DNA from: Methanofollis sp. UBA420
Lineage (GTDB): Archaea > Halobacteriota > Methanomicrobia > Methanomicrobiales > Methanofollaceae
Length of the DNA stretch: 13,899 bases
Assembly (NCBI RefSeq): GCF_002498315.1
Contig: NZ_DAGX01000005.1
Span: 1-13,899, forward strand
Direction of reading: 5' to 3'
Shown here piece by piece: positions 5,929-12,747 of the stretch. Each line of letters begins with the position of its first letter. Positions within the stretch are counted from its first letter, which is position 1. Position numbers and translations under genes: made by a program. Below the pieces are notes generated by a model. That model searched no databases. It saw only the letters and a program-made list of their open reading frames with translations, and was not told the origin of the DNA.

Positions 5929-7827
5929 TTATTCCTCCAGGGTCGATGTATCGCCGGGGTCCATACCCAGTTCCTGCGCTTTTAAGAGCCGCCTCATGAT
6001 CTTGCCGCTCCGGGTCTTTGGGAGCGACCGGACGAAGTCGAACTCGGACGGGATGGCGATGGGCCCAAGTGTCATCCGAACGTGGTAGACGAGGTCGTTC
6101 TTCAGTTTCTCACCGGGTTCGCAGCCGTCTCTGAGGATGACGAAGGCCTTGATGGTGTTCCCCCGCAGGGGGTCGGGTTTCCCGATCACGGCCGCTTCCG
6201 CCACGGCTGCGTGGGAGACGAGCGCGCTCTCGACCTCTGCGGTGCCGATGTTGTGCCCGGCGACGACGATCAGGTCGTCGGACCGGCCGAGGACCATGAT
6301 GTAGCCGTCTTCATCCTTCACCGCAAGATCGGCCGCCGTGTAGCATCCGGGGATGGTGTTCCAGTACTTGCGGTAGCGTTCGTCGTCGTTCCAGATCGTC
6401 CGCATCATCGACGGCCAGGGCTCCCTGACGACCAGGAGGCCGCCGGTGCCCGGCGGGACCGGGTTTCCGGCCGCATCGACGACGTCTGCGACGACGCCCG
6501 GGATCGGCCTGCCCACGAATCCCGGGCGCATGGGTTCGCCGATCGTCGTGGTCAGCATATGCATCCCGGTCTCGGTCTGCCACCAGGTATCCATGATCGG
6601 GCACCGCTCTTTTCCGATGGTGCGGTAGAACCACTCGAAAGCCTCGGGGTTGAGCGGTTCGCCGACCGATCCGAGGATGCGAAGCGACGAGAGGTTGTAG
6701 CGGTTCGGCCACTCCTCGCCCACCCGCATGAACATCCGGATGGCGGTCGGGGCGGTGTAGAAGATGGTGACGCCGTACTCTTCGATGAGGTCCCAGTAGT
6801 TGCCCGGGGTCGGGTAATCGGGGGTTGCCTCCGCAAGGAGGCAGGTGGCGCCGTTCAGGAGCGGGCCGTAGACGGCGTAGCTGTGACCGGTGATCCAGCC
6901 GGGGTCGGCGGTGCACCAGTAGACATCGCTGTCCTTGACGTCGAAGACGTACTTCGTCGTGTAGTAGGTCCCGACCATGTAGCCGCCGCAGGCGTGGACG
7001 ATGCCTTTCGGGGTCCCCGTCGTGCCGCTCGTGTAGAGGATGAAGAGCGGGTCTTCGGCGTCCATCGGTTCAGCCGGACATTCCCGCTCCGCGCCGTCCA
7101 TCAGGTCGTAATAGTCCACCTCCATCTCGGGGTGGAGTTCCACGGGCTTATCGGCATCGCGCCGGAGAATGACGATCCGCTCAACGCTCGGGGCGTTGAC
7201 GACCGCCTCTTCTACGATGGTCTTGAGCGGGATTGCCTTGCCGCGCCGGTAGGTGAAGTCGGCGGTGACGACCACCTTCGCGTCGATGCCCCGGATCCGC
7301 TGGTTGAGGGCGCTGACGCCGAACCCGCCGAAGACGACCGAGTGGACGGCGCCGATGCGGGCGCAGGCGAGCATCGCGATGACCTGTTCGGGCACCACCG
7401 GCATGTAGATGCAGACCCGGTCGCCCTTCCCGACGCCGAGGCGCTTAAGACCGTTCGCGAACCGGGAGACAGCCTGCAGGAGCTGGCGATAGGTGTAGGT
7501 CCGCTCTTCGTCCGCAGTCTCCCCCCGCCACAGGATCGCAACCTTGTTCCGCCGCTCGCGGTGGGCGTGGCGGTCCAGGCAGTTGTGTGTGATGTTGAGT
7601 TTCCCGTTGACGAACCACTTTGCGTACGGGTATTCCCATTCCTTCACCCGGTCCCAGGGCTGGAACCATTCAAGTTCCCTCGCGATACAGTCCCAGAACC
7701 CATCGGGGTCTGCCAGGAACTTCTGGTAGGTCCGGTTGTAGTCACCGATCCAGGAGCGCTCCTTGCAGCTGGCCTCGGGAGAGTAGTACTTCGCCTCCTC
7801 AAGTTTGACGTTGAAACTTTCAGCCAT
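5929..7827 (-). CDS. acs: Acetyl-CoA synthetase, AMP-forming
   Basis: A 632-residue adenylate-forming enzyme converting acetate, ATP and CoA to acetyl-CoA, AMP and PPi, for acetate assimilation. Landmarks: N-terminal ACAS segment (about 15-75, with YNRTYQKFLADPDGFW), P-loop YTSGTTGTPKG (about 264-274), acyl-pocket/adenine motif DTWWQTETG whose tryptophan favours short acyl chains, hinge GRSDDLIVVAGHNIGTAEVES (about 514-534), and the C-terminal catalytic lysine K609 in KTRSGKIMRR, the usual acetylation site. The hinge motif departs from the usual NVSGHRLGT: the Arg is Asn here (N526). ATG 7827 is preceded by GGGGTG. Overall length and motifs fit Acs; propionate as substrate cannot be excluded. 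Confidence 0.93.
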   Translation of the reverse strand: MAESFNVKLEEAKYYSPEASCKERSWIGDYNRTYQKFLADPDGFWDCIARELEWFQPWDRVKEWEYPYAKWFVNGKLNITHNCLDRHAHRERRNKVAILWRGETADEERTYTYRQLLQAVSRFANGLKRLGVGKGDRVCIYMPVVPEQVIAMLACARIGAVHSVVFGGFGVSALNQRIRGIDAKVVVTADFTYRRGKAIPLKTIVEEAVVNAPSVERIVILRRDADKPVELHPEMEVDYYDLMDGAERECPAEPMDAEDPLFILYTSGTTGTPKGIVHACGGYMVGTYYTTKYVFDVKDSDVYWCTADPGWITGHSYAVYGPLLNGATCLLAEATPDYPTPGNYWDLIEEYGVTIFYTAPTAIRMFMRVGEEWPNRYNLSSLRILGSVGEPLNPEAFEWFYRTIGKERCPIMDTWWQTETGMHMLTTTIGEPMRPGFVGRPIPGVVADVVDAAGNPVPPGTGGLLVVREPWPSMMRTIWNDDERYRKYWNTIPGCYTAADLAVKDEDGYIMVLGRSDDLIVVAGHNIGTAEVESALVSHAAVAEAAVIGKPDPLRGNTIKAFVILRDGCEPGEKLKNDLVYHVRMTLGPIAIPSEFDFVRSLPKTRSGKIMRRLLKAQELGMDPGDTSTLEE

Positions 7828-7840
7828 TCAGGCACCCCAA

Positions 7841-7864
7841 TTATACATTATTAATAATGTATAA
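7841..7864 (-). promoter_or_regulatory. Perfect 24-bp palindrome in the acs promoter
   Basis: The half TTATACATTATT (7841-7852) is followed immediately by its exact reverse complement (7853-7864). Its near edge is 13 bases from the acs ATG. The minus-strand TATATTATA stretch (about 7869-7861) overlaps its far edge, so the palindrome would cover the region from the TATA box to the transcription start near 7840. That placement suits a repressor operator. GGGGTG (7837-7832) lies between it and the ATG as ribosome site. Confidence 0.65.
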
Positions 7865-7869
7865 TATAT

Positions 7870-8135
7870 CAACATTCTGGTCGGTGGGGGTGGGGCAACC
7901 ACCACGGCGCCGGGAGAGGCGGTGGATACGCCGGAACGTGAATTTCCCGGGGGACAGGGGGGGCCGGGTGCGGTACCTCTCTTCACTCAATAGATTGGCT
8001 TGCAGAAGGAACCATCTCCGGCCCCTTTGCCGGTCTCCGGGTCTTATGCGTGCTGGAACCGCAATAGCAGACGCCGGAGCCGGGGGACATGAGGTGAAGA
8101 CGATAACCGCCGGATGAGAGCAGGGTTCCGGCGGT
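7870..8135. other. GC-rich intergenic region with a 9-bp stem hairpin
   Basis: About 270 bases with no convincing gene on either strand; the longest frame (7857-8117 plus) is arginine-rich and resembles no family. Near the right end ACCGCCGGA (8106-8114) and TCCGGCGGT (8127-8135) form a perfect 9-bp stem with a 12-base loop. It is followed by GATTATTTATT, so it could end a rightward transcript or act as a regulatory hairpin just above the next gene's TATA box. Confidence 0.35.
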
Positions 8136-8147
8136 GATTATTTATTA
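8136..8147 (+). promoter_or_regulatory. Putative TATA box of the flavin-protein gene
   Basis: GATTATTTATTA at 8136-8147 is an AT-rich element in GC-rich surroundings. It predicts a start near 8166 and a leader of about 15 bases carrying GGTGATGG before ATG 8181. Confidence 0.4.
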
Positions 8148-8180
8148 CCCTTCGCAGAATGTAACAATGGTGATGGATGA

Positions 8181-8609
8181 ATGAACTTTGAAGAATGCAT
8201 CCGTTTTGCAAACAAAAATCCGGTCGCCTGGGTGGCGACGACCGACGGAGACCAGCCCCGTGTGCGGCCTCTGCAGATGTGGTTTGCCGATGCGACCGGG
8301 TTTTACTTCCAGGTCTGGACGATCAAGGACATCTACCGGGAACTCACGAAGAACCCCCGCGTCGAGATCGGGTTCTTTGACCCTGAAAAAGAAGGGGGAA
8401 CCGTGCTCCGTGCGGCCGGCCCGGTCGAGTGGGTGGACGACCCCGCCCTGAAACGCCGGTCCCTCGAAGACCGTCCCTTCCTCGTCGATCTCGGCCTGAC
8501 GCCGGAGAGCCCCGAGCTGGTCCTTTTCCGCCTCGCGAAGGGGGAGGCCTACACCTGGACGCAGGCAACGAACCTGGCGCCGAAACAGAAGATCCGATTC
8601 GGAGAGTGA
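8181..8609 (+). CDS. Pyridoxamine 5'-phosphate oxidase-like FMN-binding protein
   Basis: A 142-residue split-barrel protein. The family pattern is clear: an N-terminal helix MNFEECIRFANKNPVAWVATTDGDQPRVRPL, then MWFADATGFYFQVWTIKDIYRELTKNPRVEIGFFDP, where the Thr-Lys-x-(2)-N-P-x-V-E-I-x-F segment is the usual FMN-contact region. Next come a beta stretch ending in AAGPVEWVDD and the C-terminal LVLFRLAKGEAYTWT. Small members of this kind usually bind FMN or F420 and are poorly characterised; true pyridoxamine oxidase activity is unlikely for this short form. Start ATG 8181 follows GGTGATGG. It converges on the PII-like gene with 22 bases between stops. Substrate unknown. Confidence 0.82.
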   Translation: MNFEECIRFANKNPVAWVATTDGDQPRVRPLQMWFADATGFYFQVWTIKDIYRELTKNPRVEIGFFDPEKEGGTVLRAAGPVEWVDDPALKRRSLEDRPFLVDLGLTPESPELVLFRLAKGEAYTWTQATNLAPKQKIRFGE

Positions 8610-8631
8610 AGAGGGTCGGCAAGGGGGACCG

Positions 8632-9462
8632 TCACGACGACGGCTTTGAACTTTCTGCCTCCGGACTTTCCGGTTTTGAACTTTCCGTCTCCGGATCTCC
8701 CGGTTTTGATCCTTCAGTCTCCGGATCTCCCGGTTTTGATCCTTCAGTCTCCGGAACTTCCGGGTCTTTCGGGGCCGTGGACAACCCGGCAACACCGTTC
8801 ACCGGGAGAGAGAACGTGACGGCTCTGGCATCGGTGTGCGGCCCCGCTTCGTCAATAACCGCCTCCATGATGCCGCGCCCGGCTTCGCTTTGCGTGACGA
8901 TCAGGACGAGGTCCTTTTCAGGCAGGATGGTCACACCGAAGAACTTCTCCATCTCTTTCGCGCCGGTCCCGCGTGCATGGACGACGGTCCCACCCGTCGC
9001 TCCTGCCCGCTTTGCCGCTTCCATTACAACGTCGGCAAAACCCCTGTTTGCAACAACCAGGATCAGATCGTACTGGACATTTTGCTCCATAACTTGCTCT
9101 CCACTCTCTGTTTCTGATACGCCCTGAGGGAATGCTCCTGCCGGGGCTCCGTAGACGCTGCCGATAGGCAGCGTAAAGACGATACCGCGGTTGTGTTTAT
9201 CCGGACCCACCTCGTTACCGACCCGCTCAAGCAGGGCTTTAGACTGTTTCTGCGACATTATGCTGAAAAGAAGCGTCTTCCCGGTTTCGCCCAGACCAAG
9301 GTAACTCAAAATTTGAGAGTTGGCTGTTCCTCTTCCCAGGGCTAACAGGTTAAATGTCACACTCGCGTCTGTAAGCAGGTGTAGTATCCTTTCATCCTGC
9401 CCCCGGTCGAAGATGGTAACCATCAATACCAGCGGCGCATCTGCAGATGTATCGTGCAACAT
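8632..9462 (-). CDS. Tandem PII-like signal protein with repetitive acidic tail
   Basis: A 276-residue protein (278 if the ATG at 9468 is used). Two PII-like ferredoxin-fold domains lie in tandem. The first (about 8-108) has APLVLMVTIFDRGQDERI, ALGRGTANSQILSYLGL and GIVFTLPIGSVYG. The second (about 128-233) has YDLILVVANRGFADVVMEAAKRAGATGGTVVHARGTG and AVTFSLPVNGVAG. Both lack the long T-loop and uridylylated Tyr of GlnB, so they are divergent PII-like domains. The tail (about 236-276) is a decapeptide repeat of the KPGDPETEGS type, probably disordered. Second ATG (9462-9460) is preferred because GAGG lies seven bases before it. The gene directly follows a DUF1538 membrane protein, and a role sensing a ligand for that protein is inferred. 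Confidence 0.78.
   Translation of the reverse strand: MLHDTSADAPLVLMVTIFDRGQDERILHLLTDASVTFNLLALGRGTANSQILSYLGLGETGKTLLFSIMSQKQSKALLERVGNEVGPDKHNRGIVFTLPIGSVYGAPAGAFPQGVSETESGEQVMEQNVQYDLILVVANRGFADVVMEAAKRAGATGGTVVHARGTGAKEMEKFFGVTILPEKDLVLIVTQSEAGRGIMEAVIDEAGPHTDARAVTFSLPVNGVAGLSTAPKDPEVPETEGSKPGDPETEGSKPGDPETESSKPESPEAESSKPSS
8642..8761 (-). repeat. Four 30-bp tandem repeats inside the PII-like gene
   Basis: Units at 8642-8671, 8672-8701, 8702-8731 and 8732-8761. The last two share their first 24 bases exactly, and the outer units diverge by several substitutions. Each encodes ten residues of a Pro/Glu/Ser/Lys-rich tail (KPGDPETEGS-like), with period ten preserving the frame. The copy number could change by slippage without a frameshift. 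There is no spacer, so it is not a CRISPR. Confidence 0.85.
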
Positions 9463-9505
9463 TCTCATTCCTCGTTACCACCACATGATCTCGACATTCT
9501 CCTTG

Positions 9506-11002
9506 TCAAAGGTTTCTATGCCCGCCCTTCTTCCTCTCCGCGGCTTTCGCCCTCCGCACCTTGATCTGGTAGGTCAATCCTATGATCTGCACGGTTATCA
9601 GCGGCATCATGGCCACCATGCCGATGATGCCGAAAGCATCCGTCAGCATGTTGCCCCCCAGGACCTCGGTGGCCCCCAGAGCAAACGGGAGCAGGAATGC
9701 CGCCGCCATAGTGCCCGCGGCCACACCCCCGGAATCGAACGCAATCGCGGTAAAGATCTGGGGCACAAAGAACGTCAGCAGGAGAGCGACAGCATAGCCC
9801 GGCAGGAGGAAGAGCCAGAGGTCGATGCCCGCAAGGATGCGGATCATGGCAAGAGCCAGGGCAAGTCCCACGCCAATGGAGAGGCTCAGCATCATGATCT
9901 TCCTTGAAATTGCGCCGCTCGTGATATCTTCAATCTGTTTGGTGAGGATGTGCACGGCAGGCTCCGCAGCAACGATGAAGATGCCGATGACCAGACCTAA
10001 CGGGACCAGTATCCAGTTGTACGGCAACGACGCGATGGCATGGCCCAGATACGTTCCGGCCGGCATGAAGCCGATATACACTCCGGTCAGGAATACTGTG
10101 AGCCCCACGAGGATGTAAACCAGCCCCACGCCAATCCGGATCAGCTGGCTCCGGGGCAACTTTAAGTTCACCACCTGGTATACGCCGAAGAGCACGACGA
10201 CGGGCAACAGGATGACGCAGACCTCTTCGAAGAATTCAAGCAGCCCTCCGATATACAGCGCCACGAGTTCCCCCATGCTGTTTGCCGTGGCGGGGGTCTC
10301 AAAGGCGTAGCCGGTGCCTGTGGGGTCGTAGAACATCCCCAGGATCAGGACAGCCAGGATCGGCCCTATCGAGCAGAGGGCGCACAGGCCGAAGCTGTCC
10401 TCCTCCGAGCTTCGTCCCGCGCGGACTGCCGAAACACCGGCGCCCAATGCGAGGATGAAGGGCACGGTGATGGGGCCCGTGGTGACGCCTCCCGAATCAA
10501 ACCCCACGCCGATGTACTCCGGGGCGGTGAACGCGGCCACGATGAAGACCAGGGCGTACAGGAGCACAAACAGGTGCGAGAGTTTAACCTGGAAGAGTAT
10601 CCGCAGCATGGCGAGCACGAGAAAGATGCCCACGCCGAAGGCGACCGTGGCTACGAGGACAAGATCGGGCACGGCGGGGACCTGCCGGGTCAACACCTGC
10701 AGGTCGGGCTCCGCCAGCGTTAACGCCACGCCCAGCAGAAAACTGACCAGGATCATCAACCACAGGTTCCGCGACTCGGTCAGTTTCGCACCTATCAACT
10801 TACCCATCGGCAGCACGGCCATATCGGCGCCGAGCGTGAAGGCGCTCATGCCCAGGATGAGCAGAACGATTCCCGGTACAAAGAGCATCAGCGTGCCGAA
10901 CGGCAGGGGGGCTATGGTAAAATGAAGCAGGAGGATAATTATGCCTATCGGCAAAACCGACCGTGTCGATTCTTTAAATTTATCTACCAGCGCTCTTTGC
11001 AT
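9506..11002 (-). CDS. DUF1538 multi-pass membrane protein (putative transporter)
   Basis: A 498-residue integral membrane protein, roughly a dozen hydrophobic segments, built from two homologous halves. Paired motifs show the duplication: EPDLQVLTRQVP (about 98-109) against EPAVHILTKQIE, and VGFDSGGVTTGPITVPFILALG (about 165-186) against IAFDSGGVAAGTMAAAFLLPFALG near residue 435. The repeated FDSGGV segments may line a substrate path. The C-terminus is basic (VRRAKAAERKKGGHRN) and so probably cytosolic. This matches DUF1538, a family of unknown transport function. It begins at ATG 11002 and is followed after about 43 bases by the PII-like protein, an arrangement I recall from other genomes with this family. 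Substrate unknown. Confidence 0.83.
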   Translation of the reverse strand: MQRALVDKFKESTRSVLPIGIIILLLHFTIAPLPFGTLMLFVPGIVLLILGMSAFTLGADMAVLPMGKLIGAKLTESRNLWLMILVSFLLGVALTLAEPDLQVLTRQVPAVPDLVLVATVAFGVGIFLVLAMLRILFQVKLSHLFVLLYALVFIVAAFTAPEYIGVGFDSGGVTTGPITVPFILALGAGVSAVRAGRSSEEDSFGLCALCSIGPILAVLILGMFYDPTGTGYAFETPATANSMGELVALYIGGLLEFFEEVCVILLPVVVLFGVYQVVNLKLPRSQLIRIGVGLVYILVGLTVFLTGVYIGFMPAGTYLGHAIASLPYNWILVPLGLVIGIFIVAAEPAVHILTKQIEDITSGAISRKIMMLSLSIGVGLALALAMIRILAGIDLWLFLLPGYAVALLLTFFVPQIFTAIAFDSGGVAAGTMAAAFLLPFALGATEVLGGNMLTDAFGIIGMVAMMPLITVQIIGLTYQIKVRRAKAAERKKGGHRNL

Positions 11003-11026
11003 CCATCTTATATGTCGATTTAAATG

Positions 11027-11034
11027 AATATATA
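11027..11034 (-). promoter_or_regulatory. Putative TATA box of the DUF1538-PII operon
   Basis: Minus-strand CTATATATTC around 11036-11027 lies about 25-30 bases above the ATG, predicting an almost leaderless mRNA. Only a weak GATGG precedes the ATG, which agrees with leaderless starting. Confidence 0.45.
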
Positions 11035-11083
11035 GAGTTCAGCCCCGGGCGATGGGGCCGATCGAAACGGCGGCAGACCCAAC

Positions 11084-11138
11084 GTATATATACCATCCCC
11101 GCGCACGCCTCAAAAAGAGGCCGGCAGTTTCCCGGCCT
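11084..11138 (+). promoter_or_regulatory. TATA box and leader hairpin of the mini-ferritin gene
   Basis: GTATATATAC (11084-11093), itself a 10-bp palindrome, is a strong TATA element predicting a start near 11115. The ~53-base leader would contain a 7-bp hairpin, AGGCCGG (11118-11124) with CCGGCCT (11132-11138), well ahead of the SD GGGAGGT (11153-11159). No U tract follows, so it is not an obvious attenuator. Confidence 0.5.
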
Positions 11139-11167
11139 TCATACCGTTTGCAGGGAGGTTATGAAGA

Positions 11168-11479
11168 ATGCCCGATTTCGCCGATCCCTTTGCCGGGAAC
11201 CACATGGAACGCCGATTGGACCCGGGAGAATTGATCCGGACAATCCGGTTCTCGATCGCTGCCGAATACGAGGCGATCCAGCTCTACGAACAGATCGCCG
11301 ACTCGACCGACGACCCACTGGTCCGGAAAGTCATGCTTGATATCGCCGACGAGGAGAAGGAGCATGCAGGCGAGTTTCTGCGCCTCCTCCGCGAGATCGC
11401 CCCCGCCGAAGAGGGGTTCTATCAGCACGGCTATAAGGAGGTCGAAGAGATGATCGCCGAGGTAAAGGGCGGAAAGTGA
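11168..11479 (+). CDS. Encapsulin-type ferritin-like protein
   Basis: A 103-residue two-helix ferritin-like protein. E33, E63 and H66 (from FSIAAEYEAIQLYEQ and ADEEKEHAGEF) match the Glu/Glu-His ferroxidase ligands of encapsulated ferritins, which assemble as dimers with a di-iron site between subunits. The sequence closely resembles the ferritin-like domain fused to Pyrococcus encapsulin, ending in a GYKEVEEM helix. A role in iron oxidation/storage or oxidative protection is expected. ATG 11168 is chosen over ATG 11161 because it is in frame and eight bases from GGGAGGT. No encapsulin shell gene or fused shell domain is present in the window, and the C-terminus (EVKGGK) is short. It could also be grouped with rubrerythrin-like proteins. 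Confidence 0.82.
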   Translation: MPDFADPFAGNHMERRLDPGELIRTIRFSIAAEYEAIQLYEQIADSTDDPLVRKVMLDIADEEKEHAGEFLRLLREIAPAEEGFYQHGYKEVEEMIAEVKGGK

Positions 11480-11491
11480 CCGCTTCCCCCG

Positions 11492-11665
11492 TTATCGCAG
11501 TCTGCAGGACTCCTCATAGGATCTCTTGCAGTCGGGGCAGAGCGTCCTGGCCTTCCGAAGGTCGGGAAACGTCTCTTCGGTGACCTCATCGCAGGCTGCC
11601 CCGCAGATCTCACACCAGTACTCCTTCGTCTCCTCTTTTTCGTCGCCTTTTACCTTACGTTTCAT
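11492..11665 (-). CDS. Small zinc-finger protein, 57 residues
   Basis: Begins MKRKVKGDEKEETKEYWCEICG and ends RSYEESCRLR. C18/C21 (CEICG) and C43/C46 (CPDCK) form a treble-clef or zinc-ribbon type site, with a further Cys at 25. The N-terminus is lysine/glutamate-rich. The SD GGGGAGGGCAGG lies just upstream of ATG 11665. Third positions are strongly G/C, which supports real coding. It starts 67 bases past the end of the dehydrogenase gene on the same strand, so may share its transcript, and its stop lies 12 bases from the ferritin stop in convergent orientation. Function unknown; such proteins often bind DNA, RNA or a partner protein. Confidence 0.75.
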   Translation of the reverse strand: MKRKVKGDEKEETKEYWCEICGAACDEVTEETFPDLRKARTLCPDCKRSYEESCRLR

Positions 11666-11732
11666 GTACCTGCCCTCCCCCCGTATTCACGGACGGGATA
11701 CCGCTCTCCGTCATCCGTGATATGCTTTCGGG

Positions 11733-12557
11733 TCACCATCGCCCGGTTCCGGTAAGGTCACGCCCCATCTCCCAGAACCGCTCCCGGAACCCGGGAGCGA
11801 GGGCGAGGGCCGACGGACGGGCCCACCGGGTCTCCTCAAAGTAGCCGCCGTTCATCCTGCCGGCATCCGGTGAGACGGCGAGGTACGCCTCCACCTCCGC
11901 ACCGTGCTCCGGCGGCGCCCCGCCGTCCCGGCCGCCCGTATAGGCCCGGAGGAGTTTCGTGTCGGTCACCCCCGGGTGGAGAGAGTTCGCCGTCACCCCC
12001 TTCCCTTCGAGGCGCCGGGCGAGCTGGACGGTGAAGGCGACGGCCCCTAATTTCGATACGGCATAGGCATCGTAGGCGTCGTAGTTCTGAAATCCCGGGA
12101 GGTTCTCCCAGTCGACCGACCGCACGCTCCGGTGGGCTATCGACGCAACGTTGACGACCCTCGCCGGTGCGCTCTCCATCAAGAGCGGGCGGAGGTCGTG
12201 GGTGAGCAGGAACGGCGCAAGGAAGTTCACGGCAACCGTCATCTCGACCCCTCCGGGTGCAACCGCCCGCTCCGGCATGAAGACCCCGGCGTTGTTGATG
12301 AGCACGTTCAGCCGGTCATGCGCATCGCCTACCTCCCGCGCGAGGCGCCGGACCTGTTCCTGCACCGAGAGGTCGCCGATGAAGAGGCTCAACCGGTCGG
12401 ACCCGGTGGCCGCCTTCAGCTCCGCGAGGACGGCCCGACCCTTCGTGGGGTCCCTGCCGTGGATCAGGACACGGTGGCCCTGCTCGGCGAGGAGGCGCGC
12501 GGCCGCCTTCCCGATACCGTCCGTCGAGCCCGTGACGAGGATGGTCTGCTCCGTCAT
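11733..12557 (-). CDS. Short-chain dehydrogenase/reductase
   Basis: A 274-residue classical SDR, retinol-dehydrogenase-like in layout. The NAD(P)-binding TILVTGSTDGIGKAAARLL (5-23) has the TGxxxGIG motif, and the arginines of IHGRDPTKGR suggest NADP preference. NNAGV, the catalytic Ser in VVNVASIAHRS and the YAVSK catalytic Tyr/Lys (about 163-167) are intact, followed by NSLHPGVTDTKL. Substrate cannot be read from sequence. ATG 12557 has only a weak GGGG upstream. It is divergent from the ribbon-helix-helix/acyl-CoA synthetase gene across a 183-base region rich in GGTGC half-sites, so the two may be co-regulated. Downstream is the small zinc-finger gene. Confidence 0.9.
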   Translation of the reverse strand: MTEQTILVTGSTDGIGKAAARLLAEQGHRVLIHGRDPTKGRAVLAELKAATGSDRLSLFIGDLSVQEQVRRLAREVGDAHDRLNVLINNAGVFMPERAVAPGGVEMTVAVNFLAPFLLTHDLRPLLMESAPARVVNVASIAHRSVRSVDWENLPGFQNYDAYDAYAVSKLGAVAFTVQLARRLEGKGVTANSLHPGVTDTKLLRAYTGGRDGGAPPEHGAEVEAYLAVSPDAGRMNGGYFEETRWARPSALALAPGFRERFWEMGRDLTGTGRW

Positions 12558-12567
12558 ATGCAGCCCC

Positions 12568-12747
12568 GGTGCGCACCCTCTTGGCTTGAATGTTTGGTGC
12601 CGGCACGACGGGACCTGGTGCGCTCCTCGCTAACCCCCGGCCTGCACGGGGGCTCAATGCACCCAAGATGGTGCCTTTCAGGAGATCCCGTGCATTAAAA
12701 AAAGCAAAAAGATGATATCATGCACCACATACCTGTAAGTATGGTGC
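12568..12747. promoter_or_regulatory. Divergent regulatory region with eight GGTGC/GCACC half-sites
   Basis: GGTGC occurs at 12568, 12596, 12617, 12670 and 12743, and its complement GCACC at 12573, 12659 and 12722 (first-base positions). Arrangements include the palindrome GGTGCGCACC (12568-12577), an inverted pair six bases apart (12659-12674), and a wider dyad GCACCACATAC...GTATGGTGC (12722-12747) whose right arm contains the ATG of the synthetase gene. TATA candidates for that gene are TTAAAAAAA (12695-12703), or the ATGATATCAT palindrome (12712-12721) if leaderless. Clustered short half-sites are how ribbon-helix-helix proteins usually bind. That link is inferred. Confidence 0.55.

Noticed and set aside
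6082..7854. 590-codon open frame on the plus strand opposite acs
   Set aside because: It is an exact antisense shadow of a clear acetyl-CoA synthetase; high GC removes stops. The translation is Val/Asp/Gly/Arg-rich with no domain.
8642..8761. Possible CRISPR array
   Set aside because: The 30-base units are directly adjacent with no spacers and lie in frame within a protein tail.
8429..9127. Plus-strand frame of 232 codons spanning the flavin protein end and the PII-like gene
   Set aside because: It overlaps two supported genes in other frames; its repeated segment is only the antisense of the PII tail repeats.
12132..12698. Plus-strand frame of 188 codons opposite the short-chain dehydrogenase
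   Set aside because: Antisense shadow; the minus-strand frame has complete SDR catalytic motifs.
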